A DNA stretch of 64,000 bases from the NCBI GenBank assembly GCA_964402925.1, contig CAYOED010000008.1, forward strand, positions 1 to 64,000, written 5' to 3'. Positions 51,618 to 60,704 of the stretch are shown piece by piece. The notes below the pieces were generated by a model, which ran no database searches, was not told the DNA's origin, and saw nothing but the letters and a program-made list of their open reading frames with translations. This stretch comes from Suilimivivens sp964402925 (GTDB lineage: Bacteria; Bacillota; Clostridia; Lachnospirales; Lachnospiraceae). Numbering within the stretch: position 1 is the first letter of the stretch; the number at the start of each line of letters is the position of its first letter. A program made the translations under genes and the position numbers.

Positions 51618-52553
51618 ATGGCTAATATTACGGCAGCTATGGTAAAAGAATTGAGAGAGATGACCGGCGCAGGTATGATGGACTGCAAGAAGGCCCTTAG
51701 CGAAACCGACGGCGATATGGATGCAGCTGTTGAATTCCTTAGAAAGAATGGTCAGGCAAAGGCTGAAAAGAAAGCTGGCAGAATTGCAGCAGAAGGTCTT
51801 TGCAATGTAGTTGTTGATGGTGATACAGCGGCAGTTGTAGAAGTAAATTCAGAGACAGACTTTGTTGCCAAGAACGAGGAATTCCAGGAATTTGTTTCAG
51901 CAGTTGCAAAGCAGGCATTAAATACACAGGCAGAAGATATGGATGCGTTCATGGCTGAAACATGGAATGCAGATACATCTATGACAGTAAAGGATGCACT
52001 GGTAGCAAAAGTTGCAAAGATCGGTGAAAATTTAAATATCAGAAGATTTGAAAAAGTAGTTGCGAAGGAAGGCTGCGTGGTATCTTATGTACACGGGGGC
52101 GGCAGAATCGGCGTTATTGTTGAAGCTAAGACAGATGTTGTCAATGATGCTGTCAAGGAAGCATTGACAAACCTTGCAATGCAGGTTGCAGCGCTTTCAC
52201 CTAAGTATGTTTCTACAGAGGATGTTTCTGAGGAATATAAGGCACATGAAAAAGAAATTCTGATGGCACAGATTGCTAATGATCCCAAGATGGCAGGCAA
52301 GCCTGAAAAGGTGATTGAGGGTGCAGTAACCGGTCGTCTGAACAAAGAATTAAAGGAAGTATGTCTGTTAGAGCAGGTATATGTCAAGGCAGAAGACGGA
52401 AAGCAGACTGTAGCGCAGTATGTTGCACAGGTTGCTAAGGAAAATAATGCAAATCTTTCTATCAAGAAATTTGTCCGTTTTGAGACAGGTGAAGGCCTTG
52501 AGAAGAAGGTAGATGATTTTGCAGCAGAAGTTGCAGCACAGGCAGGAATGTAA
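51618..52553 (+). CDS. tsf: Elongation factor Ts
   Basis: 311 aa. ANITAAMVKELREMTGAGMMDCKKAL is the N-terminal UBA-like module (MTGAGMMDCKKAL), then SETDFVAKNEEF and YVHGGGRIGVIVE in the core, and a C-terminal coiled region. EF-Ts is the nucleotide-exchange factor of EF-Tu. GGAGG lies 8 nt before ATG 51618; the ATG five codons upstream overlaps that ribosome-binding site. The pair rpsB-tsf is closed by a terminator at 52591-52622. Confidence 0.98.
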   Translation: MANITAAMVKELREMTGAGMMDCKKALSETDGDMDAAVEFLRKNGQAKAEKKAGRIAAEGLCNVVVDGDTAAVVEVNSETDFVAKNEEFQEFVSAVAKQALNTQAEDMDAFMAETWNADTSMTVKDALVAKVAKIGENLNIRRFEKVVAKEGCVVSYVHGGGRIGVIVEAKTDVVNDAVKEALTNLAMQVAALSPKYVSTEDVSEEYKAHEKEILMAQIANDPKMAGKPEKVIEGAVTGRLNKELKEVCLLEQVYVKAEDGKQTVAQYVAQVAKENNANLSIKKFVRFETGEGLEKKVDDFAAEVAAQAGM

Positions 52554-52590
52554 TTTCTCATAAAGGTAAAAATAAAATAAGATTCTGATG

Positions 52591-52622
52591 AAAAGGGATT
52601 GCTTTTGGGCAGTCCCTTTTAT
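52591..52622 (+). terminator. Intrinsic terminator after rpsB-tsf
   Basis: A 12-bp stem (52591-52602 with 52609-52620, one G-U pair) ends in TTTT. It separates rpsB-tsf from the deacetylase gene. Confidence 0.8.
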
Positions 52623-52644
52623 TGCAAGATATAAAATTTGACTC

Positions 52645-52673
52645 TTTCCCATAAAGGCATATTGTGATACAAT
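52645..52673 (+). promoter_or_regulatory. Extended -10 promoter of the deacetylase gene
   Basis: TGATACAAT (52665-52673) is an extended -10 element; the -35 at 17 bp (TTTCCC) is poor. A TTGACT at 52638-52643 is too far upstream for normal spacing. Confidence 0.4.
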
Positions 52674-52705
52674 ATAGACAAATCATGTGTAAGGAGTCAT
52701 TGACC

Positions 52706-53635
52706 ATGGGAGAGCGGAGTTATGACCGCCGTAAAAGAATCCGGCTGTTAAAAAAAATAATATTAGGGACAATTGCTGCTGCTATCATAATTCCAATTGT
52801 TATTAGCATTGTATTAGGAGTTCGTGTCATTTCATTACGAAATAAAGTAAGTGAATTGGAAGAGGCGCTTTTGATTTACGGAAATGGGATAGAGGGCACC
52901 ACTGGAGTTTATACAGCTGCCAACATCGAGGAATCCCCCAGAGATGAAATGCAGGAAGATCAGCTTACAGAGGATGAGATGACACAGCAGAATCTGGACG
53001 GATATCAAAAACAGATTTATCTAACATTTGATGATGGACCAAGCCAGAATACGGATGAAATTCTGGATATTTTGAAAGAATATGATGTGAAGGCTACTTT
53101 TTTCGTACTGGGAAAGACGGATGAGCGCTCAGTGAAGGCCTACCAGAGAATTGTTGCAGAGGGTCACACTCTGGCTATGCACTCTTATAGTCACAAATAT
53201 GATGAGATTTATGAATCAAAAGAAAGTTTTGCTGAAGATTTGACAATGCTTCAGGATTATCTCTATCAGATTACCGGTATATGGCCTAGATTTTATCGTT
53301 TCCCGGGCGGAAGTTCCAACACGGTAAGCAAGGTGGATATGCAGGAATTTATTGCGTATCTGAATGAAAAAGGGATTACCTATTTTGACTGGAACATTGC
53401 TTCCGGAGATGCGGTCAGCGGTCAGCTCAGCAAAGAAGCAATTGTAGAAAACTGTGTAACCAAGTTAGACAGTACCAATGAGTGTATGATATTGATGCAT
53501 GATGCTGCTGAAAAGAAAACAACGGTAGAAGCGCTGCCTGAAATTATACAGATTATTCAGGACAGAGGTGATGCCGTGTTCTTGCCTGTTACTGATGAAA
53601 CCGTACCGGTTCAACATATAACAGCAAAGCAATAA
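52706..53635 (+). CDS. Membrane-anchored polysaccharide (peptidoglycan) deacetylase, NodB fold
   Basis: 309 aa. A basic N-terminus, one transmembrane helix (about 16-38) and a short coiled coil lead to a carbohydrate esterase 4 domain with the motifs LTFDDGPSQNT (catalytic Asp and metal Asp), HSYSHKY (metal His pair), RFYRFPGGSSN and ILMHDAAEK. It probably removes N-acetyl groups from peptidoglycan outside the cell. The frame extends upstream to GTG 52664, but AAGGAG at 52691 points to ATG 52706. It has its own promoter and sits between tsf and the bactofilin gene. Confidence 0.9.
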   Translation: MGERSYDRRKRIRLLKKIILGTIAAAIIIPIVISIVLGVRVISLRNKVSELEEALLIYGNGIEGTTGVYTAANIEESPRDEMQEDQLTEDEMTQQNLDGYQKQIYLTFDDGPSQNTDEILDILKEYDVKATFFVLGKTDERSVKAYQRIVAEGHTLAMHSYSHKYDEIYESKESFAEDLTMLQDYLYQITGIWPRFYRFPGGSSNTVSKVDMQEFIAYLNEKGITYFDWNIASGDAVSGQLSKEAIVENCVTKLDSTNECMILMHDAAEKKTTVEALPEIIQIIQDRGDAVFLPVTDETVPVQHITAKQ

Positions 53636-53673
53636 ATTATGGATAAATAAGATACGAATGGAGGATTTTAAAG

Positions 53674-54579
53674 ATGGGTTTTTTCTCAGATTTAAAAGAT
53701 GACTTGTCACAGGCAGTCAACGAACTTTTACCGTCAGAGGGTGAAGCAGAAGTAAAAAAAGAAACGGTGGAGCAAGTGCATCCTGCTGCAGATACAACCG
53801 CAGATACGTCAATCTATGCACAGGCAGATGGCTTTGCAATGCAGAATGAAACGAATGTTCCGGAAAGCACAGAAACATCTGCAGCAGATAATCTTAATGC
53901 AGATGATCTTATTGTAGAGGATCTTGATGTAGAAGAAGCAATCAGTGAATTCAGAGGTGATTTTGGCAGTGATTTCAGTGCTAATTTTGATTCAGATTTA
54001 GACGCGATGCTTGATAAGGTCGAGGAAGTTGAAATTCCTAAACAAGAGCCGGTTTATACACCGCCTGTAGTTGAAAGGAAGATGCCGGATCTTTCAAAGC
54101 CGTCTTCAAAATCAGTAAGCGGCGAAGTATCTGTACTTACAGAGTCCATGATCATCAATGGTAATATTGCAACAGAAGGGGCGCTTGAGGTAAGAGGGCG
54201 TATCGTAGGAAATGTAGAAGCTCTCGGCAAGCTGAATGTTACCGGTGAAATCCAGGGTAATTCACAGGCAGCAGAAATTTATGCGGAAGGAGCAAGAATT
54301 ACCGGCGAGCTTAGAAGCCATGGAAGCATTAAGGTAGGGCAGAATGCGGTGGTTCTCGGAAACGTTTACGCGAACAGTGCAGTGATTGCCGGCGCAGTTA
54401 GAGGTGATCTGGATATAAGAGGACCTGTTATTCTTGATTCATCAGCAATTGTCATGGGAGATATTAAATCTAAATCTGTACAGATCAACAATGGCGCTGT
54501 GATTGAAGGTATGTGTTCTCAGTGCTATGCAGAAGTTAATCCCACATCCTTCTTTGAAGAACTTAAGAAGATGAAATAA
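53674..54579 (+). CDS. Bactofilin (polymer-forming cytoskeletal protein) with acidic N-terminal extension
   Basis: 301 aa. Residues 1-140 are acidic and low in order, beginning GFFSDLKDDLSQAVNELL. Residues about 150-265 form the bactofilin beta-helix: VLTESMIINGNIATEGALEVRGRIVGNVE (in part GNIATEGALEVRGRIVG), then repeated GxI/GxV turns such as GELRSHGSIKVG and AVRGDLDIRG. Bactofilins polymerise without nucleotide and scaffold cell-wall enzymes. The adjacent deacetylase may be such a client (inference). GGAGG precedes the ATG; pyrH follows 14 bp later. Confidence 0.92.
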   Translation: MGFFSDLKDDLSQAVNELLPSEGEAEVKKETVEQVHPAADTTADTSIYAQADGFAMQNETNVPESTETSAADNLNADDLIVEDLDVEEAISEFRGDFGSDFSANFDSDLDAMLDKVEEVEIPKQEPVYTPPVVERKMPDLSKPSSKSVSGEVSVLTESMIINGNIATEGALEVRGRIVGNVEALGKLNVTGEIQGNSQAAEIYAEGARITGELRSHGSIKVGQNAVVLGNVYANSAVIAGAVRGDLDIRGPVILDSSAIVMGDIKSKSVQINNGAVIEGMCSQCYAEVNPTSFFEELKKMK

Positions 54580-54593
54580 GGTGAGGCGTGAAT

Positions 54594-55289
54594 ATGCAGA
54601 GGATTTTACTGAAATTAAGCGGAGAAGCGTTGGCAGGAGATAAAAAGACAGGATTTGATGAGAACACGGTGAGAGCAGTTGCGCTGCAGGTTAAGCAGCT
54701 TATAGATGATGGCATTCAGGTTGGAATCGTCACCGGAGGCGGAAATTTCTGGCGCGGACGGACCAGCGAGAATATCGACAGAACGAAGGCTGATCAGATC
54801 GGTATGTTGGCAACCGTTATGAATTGTATTTATGTATCGGAGATTTTTCGCAGTGTGGGTATGAAAACAGCGATTCTGACACCTTTTGAATGCGGTTCTT
54901 TTACAAAGCTTTTTTCTAAGGACAGGGCTTTTAAGTATTTTGAAAAAGGAATGGTCGTATTTTTTGCAGGCGGCACGGGACATCCCTATTTTTCTACGGA
55001 TACGGGAGTGGTGCTTAGAGCGATTGAGGTGGAGGCAGAAGTTATTTTGCTTGCCAAATCCATTGATGGTGTTTACGACAGCGATCCAAAGGTAAATCCA
55101 TCTGCAAAGAAGTATGATGAGATAAGTATCGACGATGTAATTGCCAACAATCTTCAGGTGGTGGATATGACAGCGTCCATACTGGCAAAGGAAAACAAAA
55201 TGCCCATGTGGGTATTTGAACTGAATGAGAAGGATAGTATCGTAAATACGGTAAAAGGTAATTTTAGCGGGACAAAAGTGACGGTATAA
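54594..55289 (+). CDS. pyrH: Uridylate (UMP) kinase
   Basis: 231 aa. Amino acid kinase fold: RILLKLSGEALAG, VTGGGNFWRGR, FFAGGTGHPYFSTDT and LAKSIDGVYDSDPK. It makes UDP for nucleotide, envelope and nucleic acid synthesis. AAGGTGA lies 9 nt before ATG 54594; the GTG six bases earlier is too close. It is followed by frr, the standard pyrH-frr pair. Confidence 0.98.
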   Translation: MQRILLKLSGEALAGDKKTGFDENTVRAVALQVKQLIDDGIQVGIVTGGGNFWRGRTSENIDRTKADQIGMLATVMNCIYVSEIFRSVGMKTAILTPFECGSFTKLFSKDRAFKYFEKGMVVFFAGGTGHPYFSTDTGVVLRAIEVEAEVILLAKSIDGVYDSDPKVNPSAKKYDEISIDDVIANNLQVVDMTASILAKENKMPMWVFELNEKDSIVNTVKGNFSGTKVTV

Positions 55290-55306
55290 GCGAAAGGGGC
55301 AATAAA

Positions 55307-55858
55307 ATGGATGAGAGATTAAAAGTTTATGATGATAAAATGAAAAAGACGTATGAACATCTGGAGGGAGACTATCAGGCAATAAGGGCAGGACGTGCCA
55401 ATCCCCATGTGTTGGATAAAATCCGGGTAGATTATTACGGAACGCCTACCCCTATTCAGCAGGTTGGGAATATTACGATTCCTGAGGCACGGATGATTCA
55501 GATTGCACCTTGGGAAAAGTCACTTATCAAAACCATTGAGAAAGCTATTTTAGCGTCAGATATCGGAATCACACCTTCAAATGACGGAGCTGTTATCAGA
55601 CTGGTATTTCCTGAATTGACGGAGGAGCGCAGAAAAGATCTTGTAAAGGATGTAAAGAAAAAGGCAGAGGAATGCAAGGTCGCTGTCCGCAATATCAGAA
55701 GAGACGGCAATGACGCATTCAAAAAGCTGGCAAAAGCAGAGGTTTCCGAGGATGAAATCAAAGAACTTACTGAAGACTTACAGAAGCTGACGGATAAATA
55801 TATTAAAGACGTTGATAAATTGATGGAAGAGAAATCCAAGGAAATCCTTACAGTATAA
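55307..55858 (+). CDS. frr: Ribosome recycling factor
   Basis: 183 aa, a two-domain helical protein: AIRAGRANPHVLDKI, GTPTPIQQVGNITIPEARM, PELTEERRKDLVKDVKKKAE and VRNIRRDGNDAFKKL are canonical. With EF-G it splits the post-termination ribosome. GAAAGGGG precedes the ATG. A weak hairpin lies downstream (55901-55945). Confidence 0.98.
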   Translation: MDERLKVYDDKMKKTYEHLEGDYQAIRAGRANPHVLDKIRVDYYGTPTPIQQVGNITIPEARMIQIAPWEKSLIKTIEKAILASDIGITPSNDGAVIRLVFPELTEERRKDLVKDVKKKAEECKVAVRNIRRDGNDAFKKLAKAEVSEDEIKELTEDLQKLTDKYIKDVDKLMEEKSKEILTV

Positions 55859-55900
55859 AAGGTCGGCACAAAGTGGTGCAGACGCGCTTAGGCTAATATA

Positions 55901-55945
55901 ATAGAGGGGCAGGCGGTTATATTCTTAATCGTAGTGCCTCTTTAT
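55901..55945 (+). terminator. Weak hairpin between frr and uppS
   Basis: An 11-bp stem with two G-U pairs (55901-55911 with 55935-55945) closes a 23-nt loop and is followed by TTTACG. Partial termination or an internal processing site is possible. Confidence 0.35.
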
Positions 55946-55977
55946 TTACGCAATAATGAGAAAGAAAGGTTTTATCT

Positions 55978-56694
55978 ATGGCAGAGGAAAAAGAACTGGT
56001 CATGCCGCAGCATGTGGCGATTATTCTGGATGGAAATGGAAGATGGGCTAAAAGTAAGGGAATGCCCAGAAATTACGGACATGTGCAGGGTGCTAAAACG
56101 GTGGAGGTTATCTGCGAGGAAGCTTACAGGATGGGAATACAGTATTTGACAGTATATGCATTCAGTACAGAGAACTGGAACAGGCCGAAGGAGGAAGTGG
56201 ATGCGCTTATGAAACTTTTGCGTAATTACATGAAAACCTGCCTTACCACAGCAAAGAAAAATCGTATGTGCGTGAGGGTCTTAGGGGATAAGACCGGATT
56301 GGATGAAGATATCAGAAACCGGATTGCAGAGCTGGAAAATGCAACGAAAGACAATGACGGTCTCCATTTTCAGATTGCACTGAATTATGGCGGAAGAGAT
56401 GAGATTGTCCGTGCAGTAAAAAGAATCGTGCAGAAAGCCGAAGACGGAGAAATTGCAGCGGGGGATGTAACGGAAACGTATTTATCAGATATGCTGGATA
56501 CCCACGGACTGCCGGAACCGGATCTTTTAATCCGTACCTGTAATGAGCAGAGAATCTCTAATTTCCTTCTCTGGCAGCTTGCCTATACTGAATTTTATTT
56601 CACACCCGTTGCCTGGCCCGATTTTTCAAAAGAAGAATTGATAAAAGCTGTGGAAGCATATAATCATAGAGACAGAAGATATGGCCGGATATAA
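55978..56694 (+). CDS. uppS: Undecaprenyl diphosphate synthase (isoprenyl transferase)
   Basis: 238 aa cis-prenyltransferase. HVAIILDGNGRWAK carries the catalytic Asp18; STENWNRPKEEV, ALNYGGRDEI and PDLLIRTCNEQRISNFLLWQLAYTEFYF (in part RTCNEQRISNFLLWQ) are conserved blocks. It makes C55-PP, the lipid carrier for peptidoglycan and other wall polymers. AGAAAGG precedes the ATG, and cdsA follows 13 bp later. Confidence 0.98.
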   Translation: MAEEKELVMPQHVAIILDGNGRWAKSKGMPRNYGHVQGAKTVEVICEEAYRMGIQYLTVYAFSTENWNRPKEEVDALMKLLRNYMKTCLTTAKKNRMCVRVLGDKTGLDEDIRNRIAELENATKDNDGLHFQIALNYGGRDEIVRAVKRIVQKAEDGEIAAGDVTETYLSDMLDTHGLPEPDLLIRTCNEQRISNFLLWQLAYTEFYFTPVAWPDFSKEELIKAVEAYNHRDRRYGRI

Positions 56695-56707
56695 GGAGGA
56701 ATAAGTC

Positions 56708-57532
56708 ATGTTCGTGACAAGGCTTTTTAGCAGTATTGTTCTGGTGGTTTTGGCGCTTGTGACCATATTATCAGGCGGTTATGTGCTTGCAGCGGTTCTT
56801 TTATTTCTGGCGATTGTCGCTTACAGGGAATTGATGAAAGCATGCGCTCTGACAGATACAAAAGGTAAAATGAATGGAATGGAACTGATAGGCTATGTAG
56901 GCATAGCAGCATATTATCTTTTTATGGTGTTTGTAGAAAATAAGATTTTTCTCCTGCTTGTGCTCATAACAATTTTAGTTGCATTTATGTTTCTTTATGT
57001 ATTCAGGTTTCCGGTATATAGGGCGGAGCAGATTATGTGTGCCTTTTTCTGTGTGGCATATGCACCTGTCATGCTTTCCTTTATTTATCTGGTAAGAAGT
57101 CTTCCCTATGGAATTTATACGGTCTGGATGATCTTCATCAGTTCATGGATCTGTGACACCTGCGCTTATGTAGTGGGAATGCTTCTGGGCAGACATAAGC
57201 TGGCACCGGTATTGAGTCCTAAAAAATCAATTGAAGGAGCGCTTGGGGGAATTGCAGGATCAGCGATAGTCGGAGCTGTCTATGCATACCTTGTGGTTGA
57301 ACCAGCTATCAGCCAGCAGCGGGTTACCTGGATATTTGTGTTGATCAGCGCAGTGGGAGCAGTTATTTCACAGGTGGGGGATCTTGCGGCGTCTGCCATC
57401 AAGAGAAATCACGAGATAAAAGACTATGGAAAACTGATACCGGGACATGGAGGTGTCATGGATCGGTTTGACAGTGTCATCTTCACGGCACCTATGATTT
57501 ATTTTCTTGCGCTGATGCTGATACATGGTTGA
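56708..57532 (+). CDS. cdsA: Phosphatidate cytidylyltransferase
   Basis: 274 aa, about eight membrane helices. The C-terminal CDP-diglyceride synthetase signature is visible: LSPKKSIEGALGGIAGS, SQVGDLAASAIKR and KDYGKLIPGHGGVMDRFDS. It makes CDP-diacylglycerol for phospholipid synthesis. AAGGAGG precedes the ATG. Confidence 0.97.
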   Translation: MFVTRLFSSIVLVVLALVTILSGGYVLAAVLLFLAIVAYRELMKACALTDTKGKMNGMELIGYVGIAAYYLFMVFVENKIFLLLVLITILVAFMFLYVFRFPVYRAEQIMCAFFCVAYAPVMLSFIYLVRSLPYGIYTVWMIFISSWICDTCAYVVGMLLGRHKLAPVLSPKKSIEGALGGIAGSAIVGAVYAYLVVEPAISQQRVTWIFVLISAVGAVISQVGDLAASAIKRNHEIKDYGKLIPGHGGVMDRFDSVIFTAPMIYFLALMLIHG

Positions 57533-57592
57533 TAATACAACGTAATACAATATTTTATGCAGTGCTTTTTTAACGGCAGAATGGAGAACATA

Positions 57593-58744
57593 ATGAAAAA
57601 GATTGGGATTCTGGGGTCAACCGGCTCTATTGGCACGCAGACTCTTGAAATAGTCAGAAGTAATAAGGATTTACAAGTAGTTGCACTTGCCGCTGGCAAA
57701 AGCGTGGATAAGATGGAAGCGCAGATACGGGAATTTTCCCCGTCCCTTGCAGCAATGTGGACGAAAGAAGCGGCGGATGAACTGCGCATAAGGGTGGCAG
57801 ACACGAATACAAAAGTACTTTGCGGAATGGAAGGGCTTTTGGAAATTGCGGTTATGGAGGAAATGGAAGTGTTAGTAACCGCAATTGTGGGAATGATAGG
57901 AATAAAACCTACCATAGCGGCAATCGAAGCCGGAAAAACGATTGCCCTCGCCAATAAGGAGACGTTGGTGACGGCAGGGCATATTATCATGCCTCTGGCA
58001 GATAAGAACAAGGTGGCAATTTTGCCGGTGGACAGCGAACACAGTGCTATTTTTCAATCCATGCACGGGGAAAATAAAGAGCGTATCAGCAAAATTCTTT
58101 TGACTGCTTCCGGCGGACCTTTCAGGGGAAGAAAAAGAGAAGAATTAGTAGGGATTACGGTAGAAGATGCTTTGAAACATCCCAATTGGTCTATGGGAAG
58201 GAAGATTACAGTGGATTCCTCCACCTTGGTCAATAAGGGCCTGGAAGTGATCGAGGCTAAATGGCTGTTTCAAGTGGAGCCTGAAAAGATTCAGGTGATC
58301 GTGCATCCCCAAAGCATCATTCACTCTATGGTAGAATATGCGGACGGCGGGATTATGGCACAGCTGGGAATGCCGGATATGAAGCTTCCGATTCAATATG
58401 CGTTGTTTTATCCGGACAGAAGACCAATGGAGGGAAAAAGGGTGGATTTCTTTGAACTTTCTTCCCTTACCTTTGAAAAGCCGGATACAGATACGTTCAA
58501 AGGGCTTGCAATGGCTTATGATGCAATAAGAGCGGGGGGAAGTATGCCTACCGTTTACAATGCGGCAAACGAAAAGGCAGTGGCGTTGTTTTTGGATAGG
58601 AAGATTAAATTTTTGGAAATTTATGATTTCATTCAGGGCGCCATGGAGCATCATAAGGTTGTGGAGAATCCTTCTGTAGAGGAAATCTTGGATGCAGAAG
58701 CGGCAACCTATGAATATATGGAAAGTCTGTACCATCATTCTTGA
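57593..58744 (+). CDS. dxr: 1-deoxy-D-xylulose 5-phosphate reductoisomerase
   Basis: 383 aa. NADPH-binding GILGSTGSIGTQTLE, the metal and substrate blocks PVDSEHSAIFQ, LTASGGPFR and HPNWSMGRKITVDSSTL, and the C-terminal helical domain. It is the first committed step of the MEP isoprenoid pathway; ispG, a later step, is encoded at 62132. ATG 57593 lies 6 nt after GGAGA; the frame is open further upstream without better support. The end overlaps the annotated frame of rseP, but not its chosen start. Confidence 0.98.
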   Translation: MKKIGILGSTGSIGTQTLEIVRSNKDLQVVALAAGKSVDKMEAQIREFSPSLAAMWTKEAADELRIRVADTNTKVLCGMEGLLEIAVMEEMEVLVTAIVGMIGIKPTIAAIEAGKTIALANKETLVTAGHIIMPLADKNKVAILPVDSEHSAIFQSMHGENKERISKILLTASGGPFRGRKREELVGITVEDALKHPNWSMGRKITVDSSTLVNKGLEVIEAKWLFQVEPEKIQVIVHPQSIIHSMVEYADGGIMAQLGMPDMKLPIQYALFYPDRRPMEGKRVDFFELSSLTFEKPDTDTFKGLAMAYDAIRAGGSMPTVYNAANEKAVALFLDRKIKFLEIYDFIQGAMEHHKVVENPSVEEILDAEAATYEYMESLYHHS

Positions 58745-58773
58745 ATATATTGATACGCACAGGAGGTATTAAA

Positions 58774-59826
58774 GTGGTAGTATCTATTATTTTATTTATC
58801 ATTATTTTTTGTGTGATTGTACTTTCACATGAATTTGGACATTTCATTGTGGCAAAGAAAAATGGAATTCATGTAGTGGAGTTCTTTATTGGCATGGGAC
58901 CAACGCTTTTTTCCTTTCATAAAGGAGGTACGAAGTATTCCTTAAAGCTCCTTCCGATAGGCGGTGCCTGTATGTTTGAGGGGGAAGACGGGCTGGAAAA
59001 GGAAAAGGGAGAGATGTCGGAAGGAGCGTTTCCTAATGCACCTGTGTGGGTGCGGTTTGCAACTATTTTTGCAGGTCCATTCTTCAATTTTCTTACGGCT
59101 TTTGTGATGGCGGTTATTCTTGTATCTGTCTACGGGGTAACGACACCGGAGGTCCAGGTGGTCAATGAGGGGAGTCCGGCGCAGGCATCTGGGCTTGAGG
59201 AAGGAGATATGATCACAAAAATCAATGGAAAACGCGTGCATTTTAGCGGGGAGGTTACTCTGATTTCACAGCTTAATACCAAGGGGGAGACACTTACAGT
59301 GGTCTATAAGCGTGATGGTAAGGAGTATACAACCGAAATCGTTCCTGCCTATGATGAGGCGTCCCAGCGCTATTATATGGGAATTGTGGCAGGAGGGGAA
59401 CTAAAATGCAATGTTCCGCAGACCTTTCAATATGCGTTTTATAACATGGAATATTATGTCAAAACTACGTTTAAAGCGCTGCAGATGCTTTTTACCGGTC
59501 AGCTGACCAGAAATGATGTGGCAGGTCCGGTGGGAATCGTAAAGATGGTTGATGAGGTCTATGATTCCGCGAGACCTTACGGGGTGGTGGAAGTGGTAAT
59601 GAATATGATCAGTATTGCACTGTTGCTCTCGGTGAATCTGGGGATTATGAATTTATTGCCGCTGCCTGCACTTGACGGGGGACGTTTGGTATTTTTGCTG
59701 ATAGAAGCAATCCGCGGCAAGCCTATTCCGCCTGAAAAGGAAGGAATGGTTCATCTGGCTGGAATGATGGTTCTGATGGTGCTTATGGTGCTGGTTTTGT
59801 TTAATGATATAACAAAATTCTTTTAA
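58774..59826 (+). CDS. rseP: RIP-type site-2 zinc metalloprotease RseP
   Basis: 350 aa. The first membrane helix carries HEFGH at residues 19-23 (zinc site). A PDZ domain follows at about 115-195 (GSPAQASGLEEGDMITKING), then the second active-site helix NLLPLPALDGGRLVF, which holds the third zinc ligand, and a final helix. It cleaves membrane proteins such as anti-sigma factors or remnant signal peptides. GTG 58774 lies 7 nt after AGGAGG; the frame to TTG 58741 is rejected. Confidence 0.95.
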   Translation: MVVSIILFIIIFCVIVLSHEFGHFIVAKKNGIHVVEFFIGMGPTLFSFHKGGTKYSLKLLPIGGACMFEGEDGLEKEKGEMSEGAFPNAPVWVRFATIFAGPFFNFLTAFVMAVILVSVYGVTTPEVQVVNEGSPAQASGLEEGDMITKINGKRVHFSGEVTLISQLNTKGETLTVVYKRDGKEYTTEIVPAYDEASQRYYMGIVAGGELKCNVPQTFQYAFYNMEYYVKTTFKALQMLFTGQLTRNDVAGPVGIVKMVDEVYDSARPYGVVEVVMNMISIALLLSVNLGIMNLLPLPALDGGRLVFLLIEAIRGKPIPPEKEGMVHLAGMMVLMVLMVLVLFNDITKFF

Positions 59827-59981
59827 TAATTTTTAGAATAACAGGAAGAATCCTTGTGCAAAGTTACCGAAAGTGTTTTTTTGGTTATTTTGTATAATGG
59901 ATTCTTTTTTTGTGCAGGCGTATAATCGAAACAATCAACAATTTTGGATATGGGGCGTGATGAACAGGAGGAAGGGCAGGA

Positions 59982-60704
59982 TTGAAAATCATCTCAGGTG
60001 TATATTGGGATCAGGGGGAAAGAAATCAGAATCAGGATTCTCTTATTTTGCAGCAGGTAATGACAAACAGGGGGCGCGTGGTACTTGCGGCAGTAAGTGA
60101 CGGTATCGGTGGATTAAAAGAAGGTGAAAATGCCAGCGGATATATTACAGAGAAGCTGGTTGAAAATTTTTATGACCAGATGATTGCCCTGGTGGGCAGA
60201 GGAAAAGGGAAAAGAGCGATAGAAAGAAGTCTTATGCGCTGTTTTTATGAAATCAATGACGGTCTTAGAAACTATGGAAGGGGAAAAGATATCAAGCTGG
60301 GGGCAACCATATCGCTTTTATTTATGTGGAAAAGAAATTACATGATATTTCATTTAGGAGACAGCAGAATATATCAGTGTGGCAGGAAAGGGATGAAACT
60401 TCTTACCATGGATCACTCTGACGGAGGAAGAGGGCTCACCAAATGCGTGGGAAGCTTTCCTTTTCAACCGCCGGATATTTGTTCAGGCAGGGTGCATAAA
60501 GAAGGAGGATTTCTATTGTGTACAGACGGTTTTTACAGACGCATAGAGCATGAAATGATTAAGGTGCTGGCACCGGATGACATAGCCGGCGATGAGCAGA
60601 TTGCAAGAAGGCTTCGTGAACTGGGGATGGAAGCATTGAAAAGAGGAGAAAGGGACAATATGTCAGCGGTTTATCTGATTGCCTCTGAAAGGGGAGCTGC
60701 ATGA
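59982..60704 (+). CDS. PP2C-type serine/threonine phosphatase
   Basis: 240 aa. Motifs RNQNQDS, VSDGIGG (metal-binding Asp40), HLGDSRIY, LLCTDGFYR and ERDNMSAV are those of PPM/Stp phosphatases. It is cytoplasmic, with no membrane segment, and probably reverses phosphorylation by the kinase encoded next. TTG 59982 follows AGGAGGAAGGGCAGG. The stop overlaps the kinase start (ATGA). A TATAAT at 59893-59898 in the 155-bp gap upstream has no good -35. Confidence 0.9.
   Translation: MKIISGVYWDQGERNQNQDSLILQQVMTNRGRVVLAAVSDGIGGLKEGENASGYITEKLVENFYDQMIALVGRGKGKRAIERSLMRCFYEINDGLRNYGRGKDIKLGATISLLFMWKRNYMIFHLGDSRIYQCGRKGMKLLTMDHSDGGRGLTKCVGSFPFQPPDICSGRVHKEGGFLLCTDGFYRRIEHEMIKVLAPDDIAGDEQIARRLRELGMEALKRGERDNMSAVYLIASERGAA

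Noticed and set aside
54615..55382. 255-codon minus-strand ORF
   Set aside because: Antisense to pyrH and frr, both clear genes.
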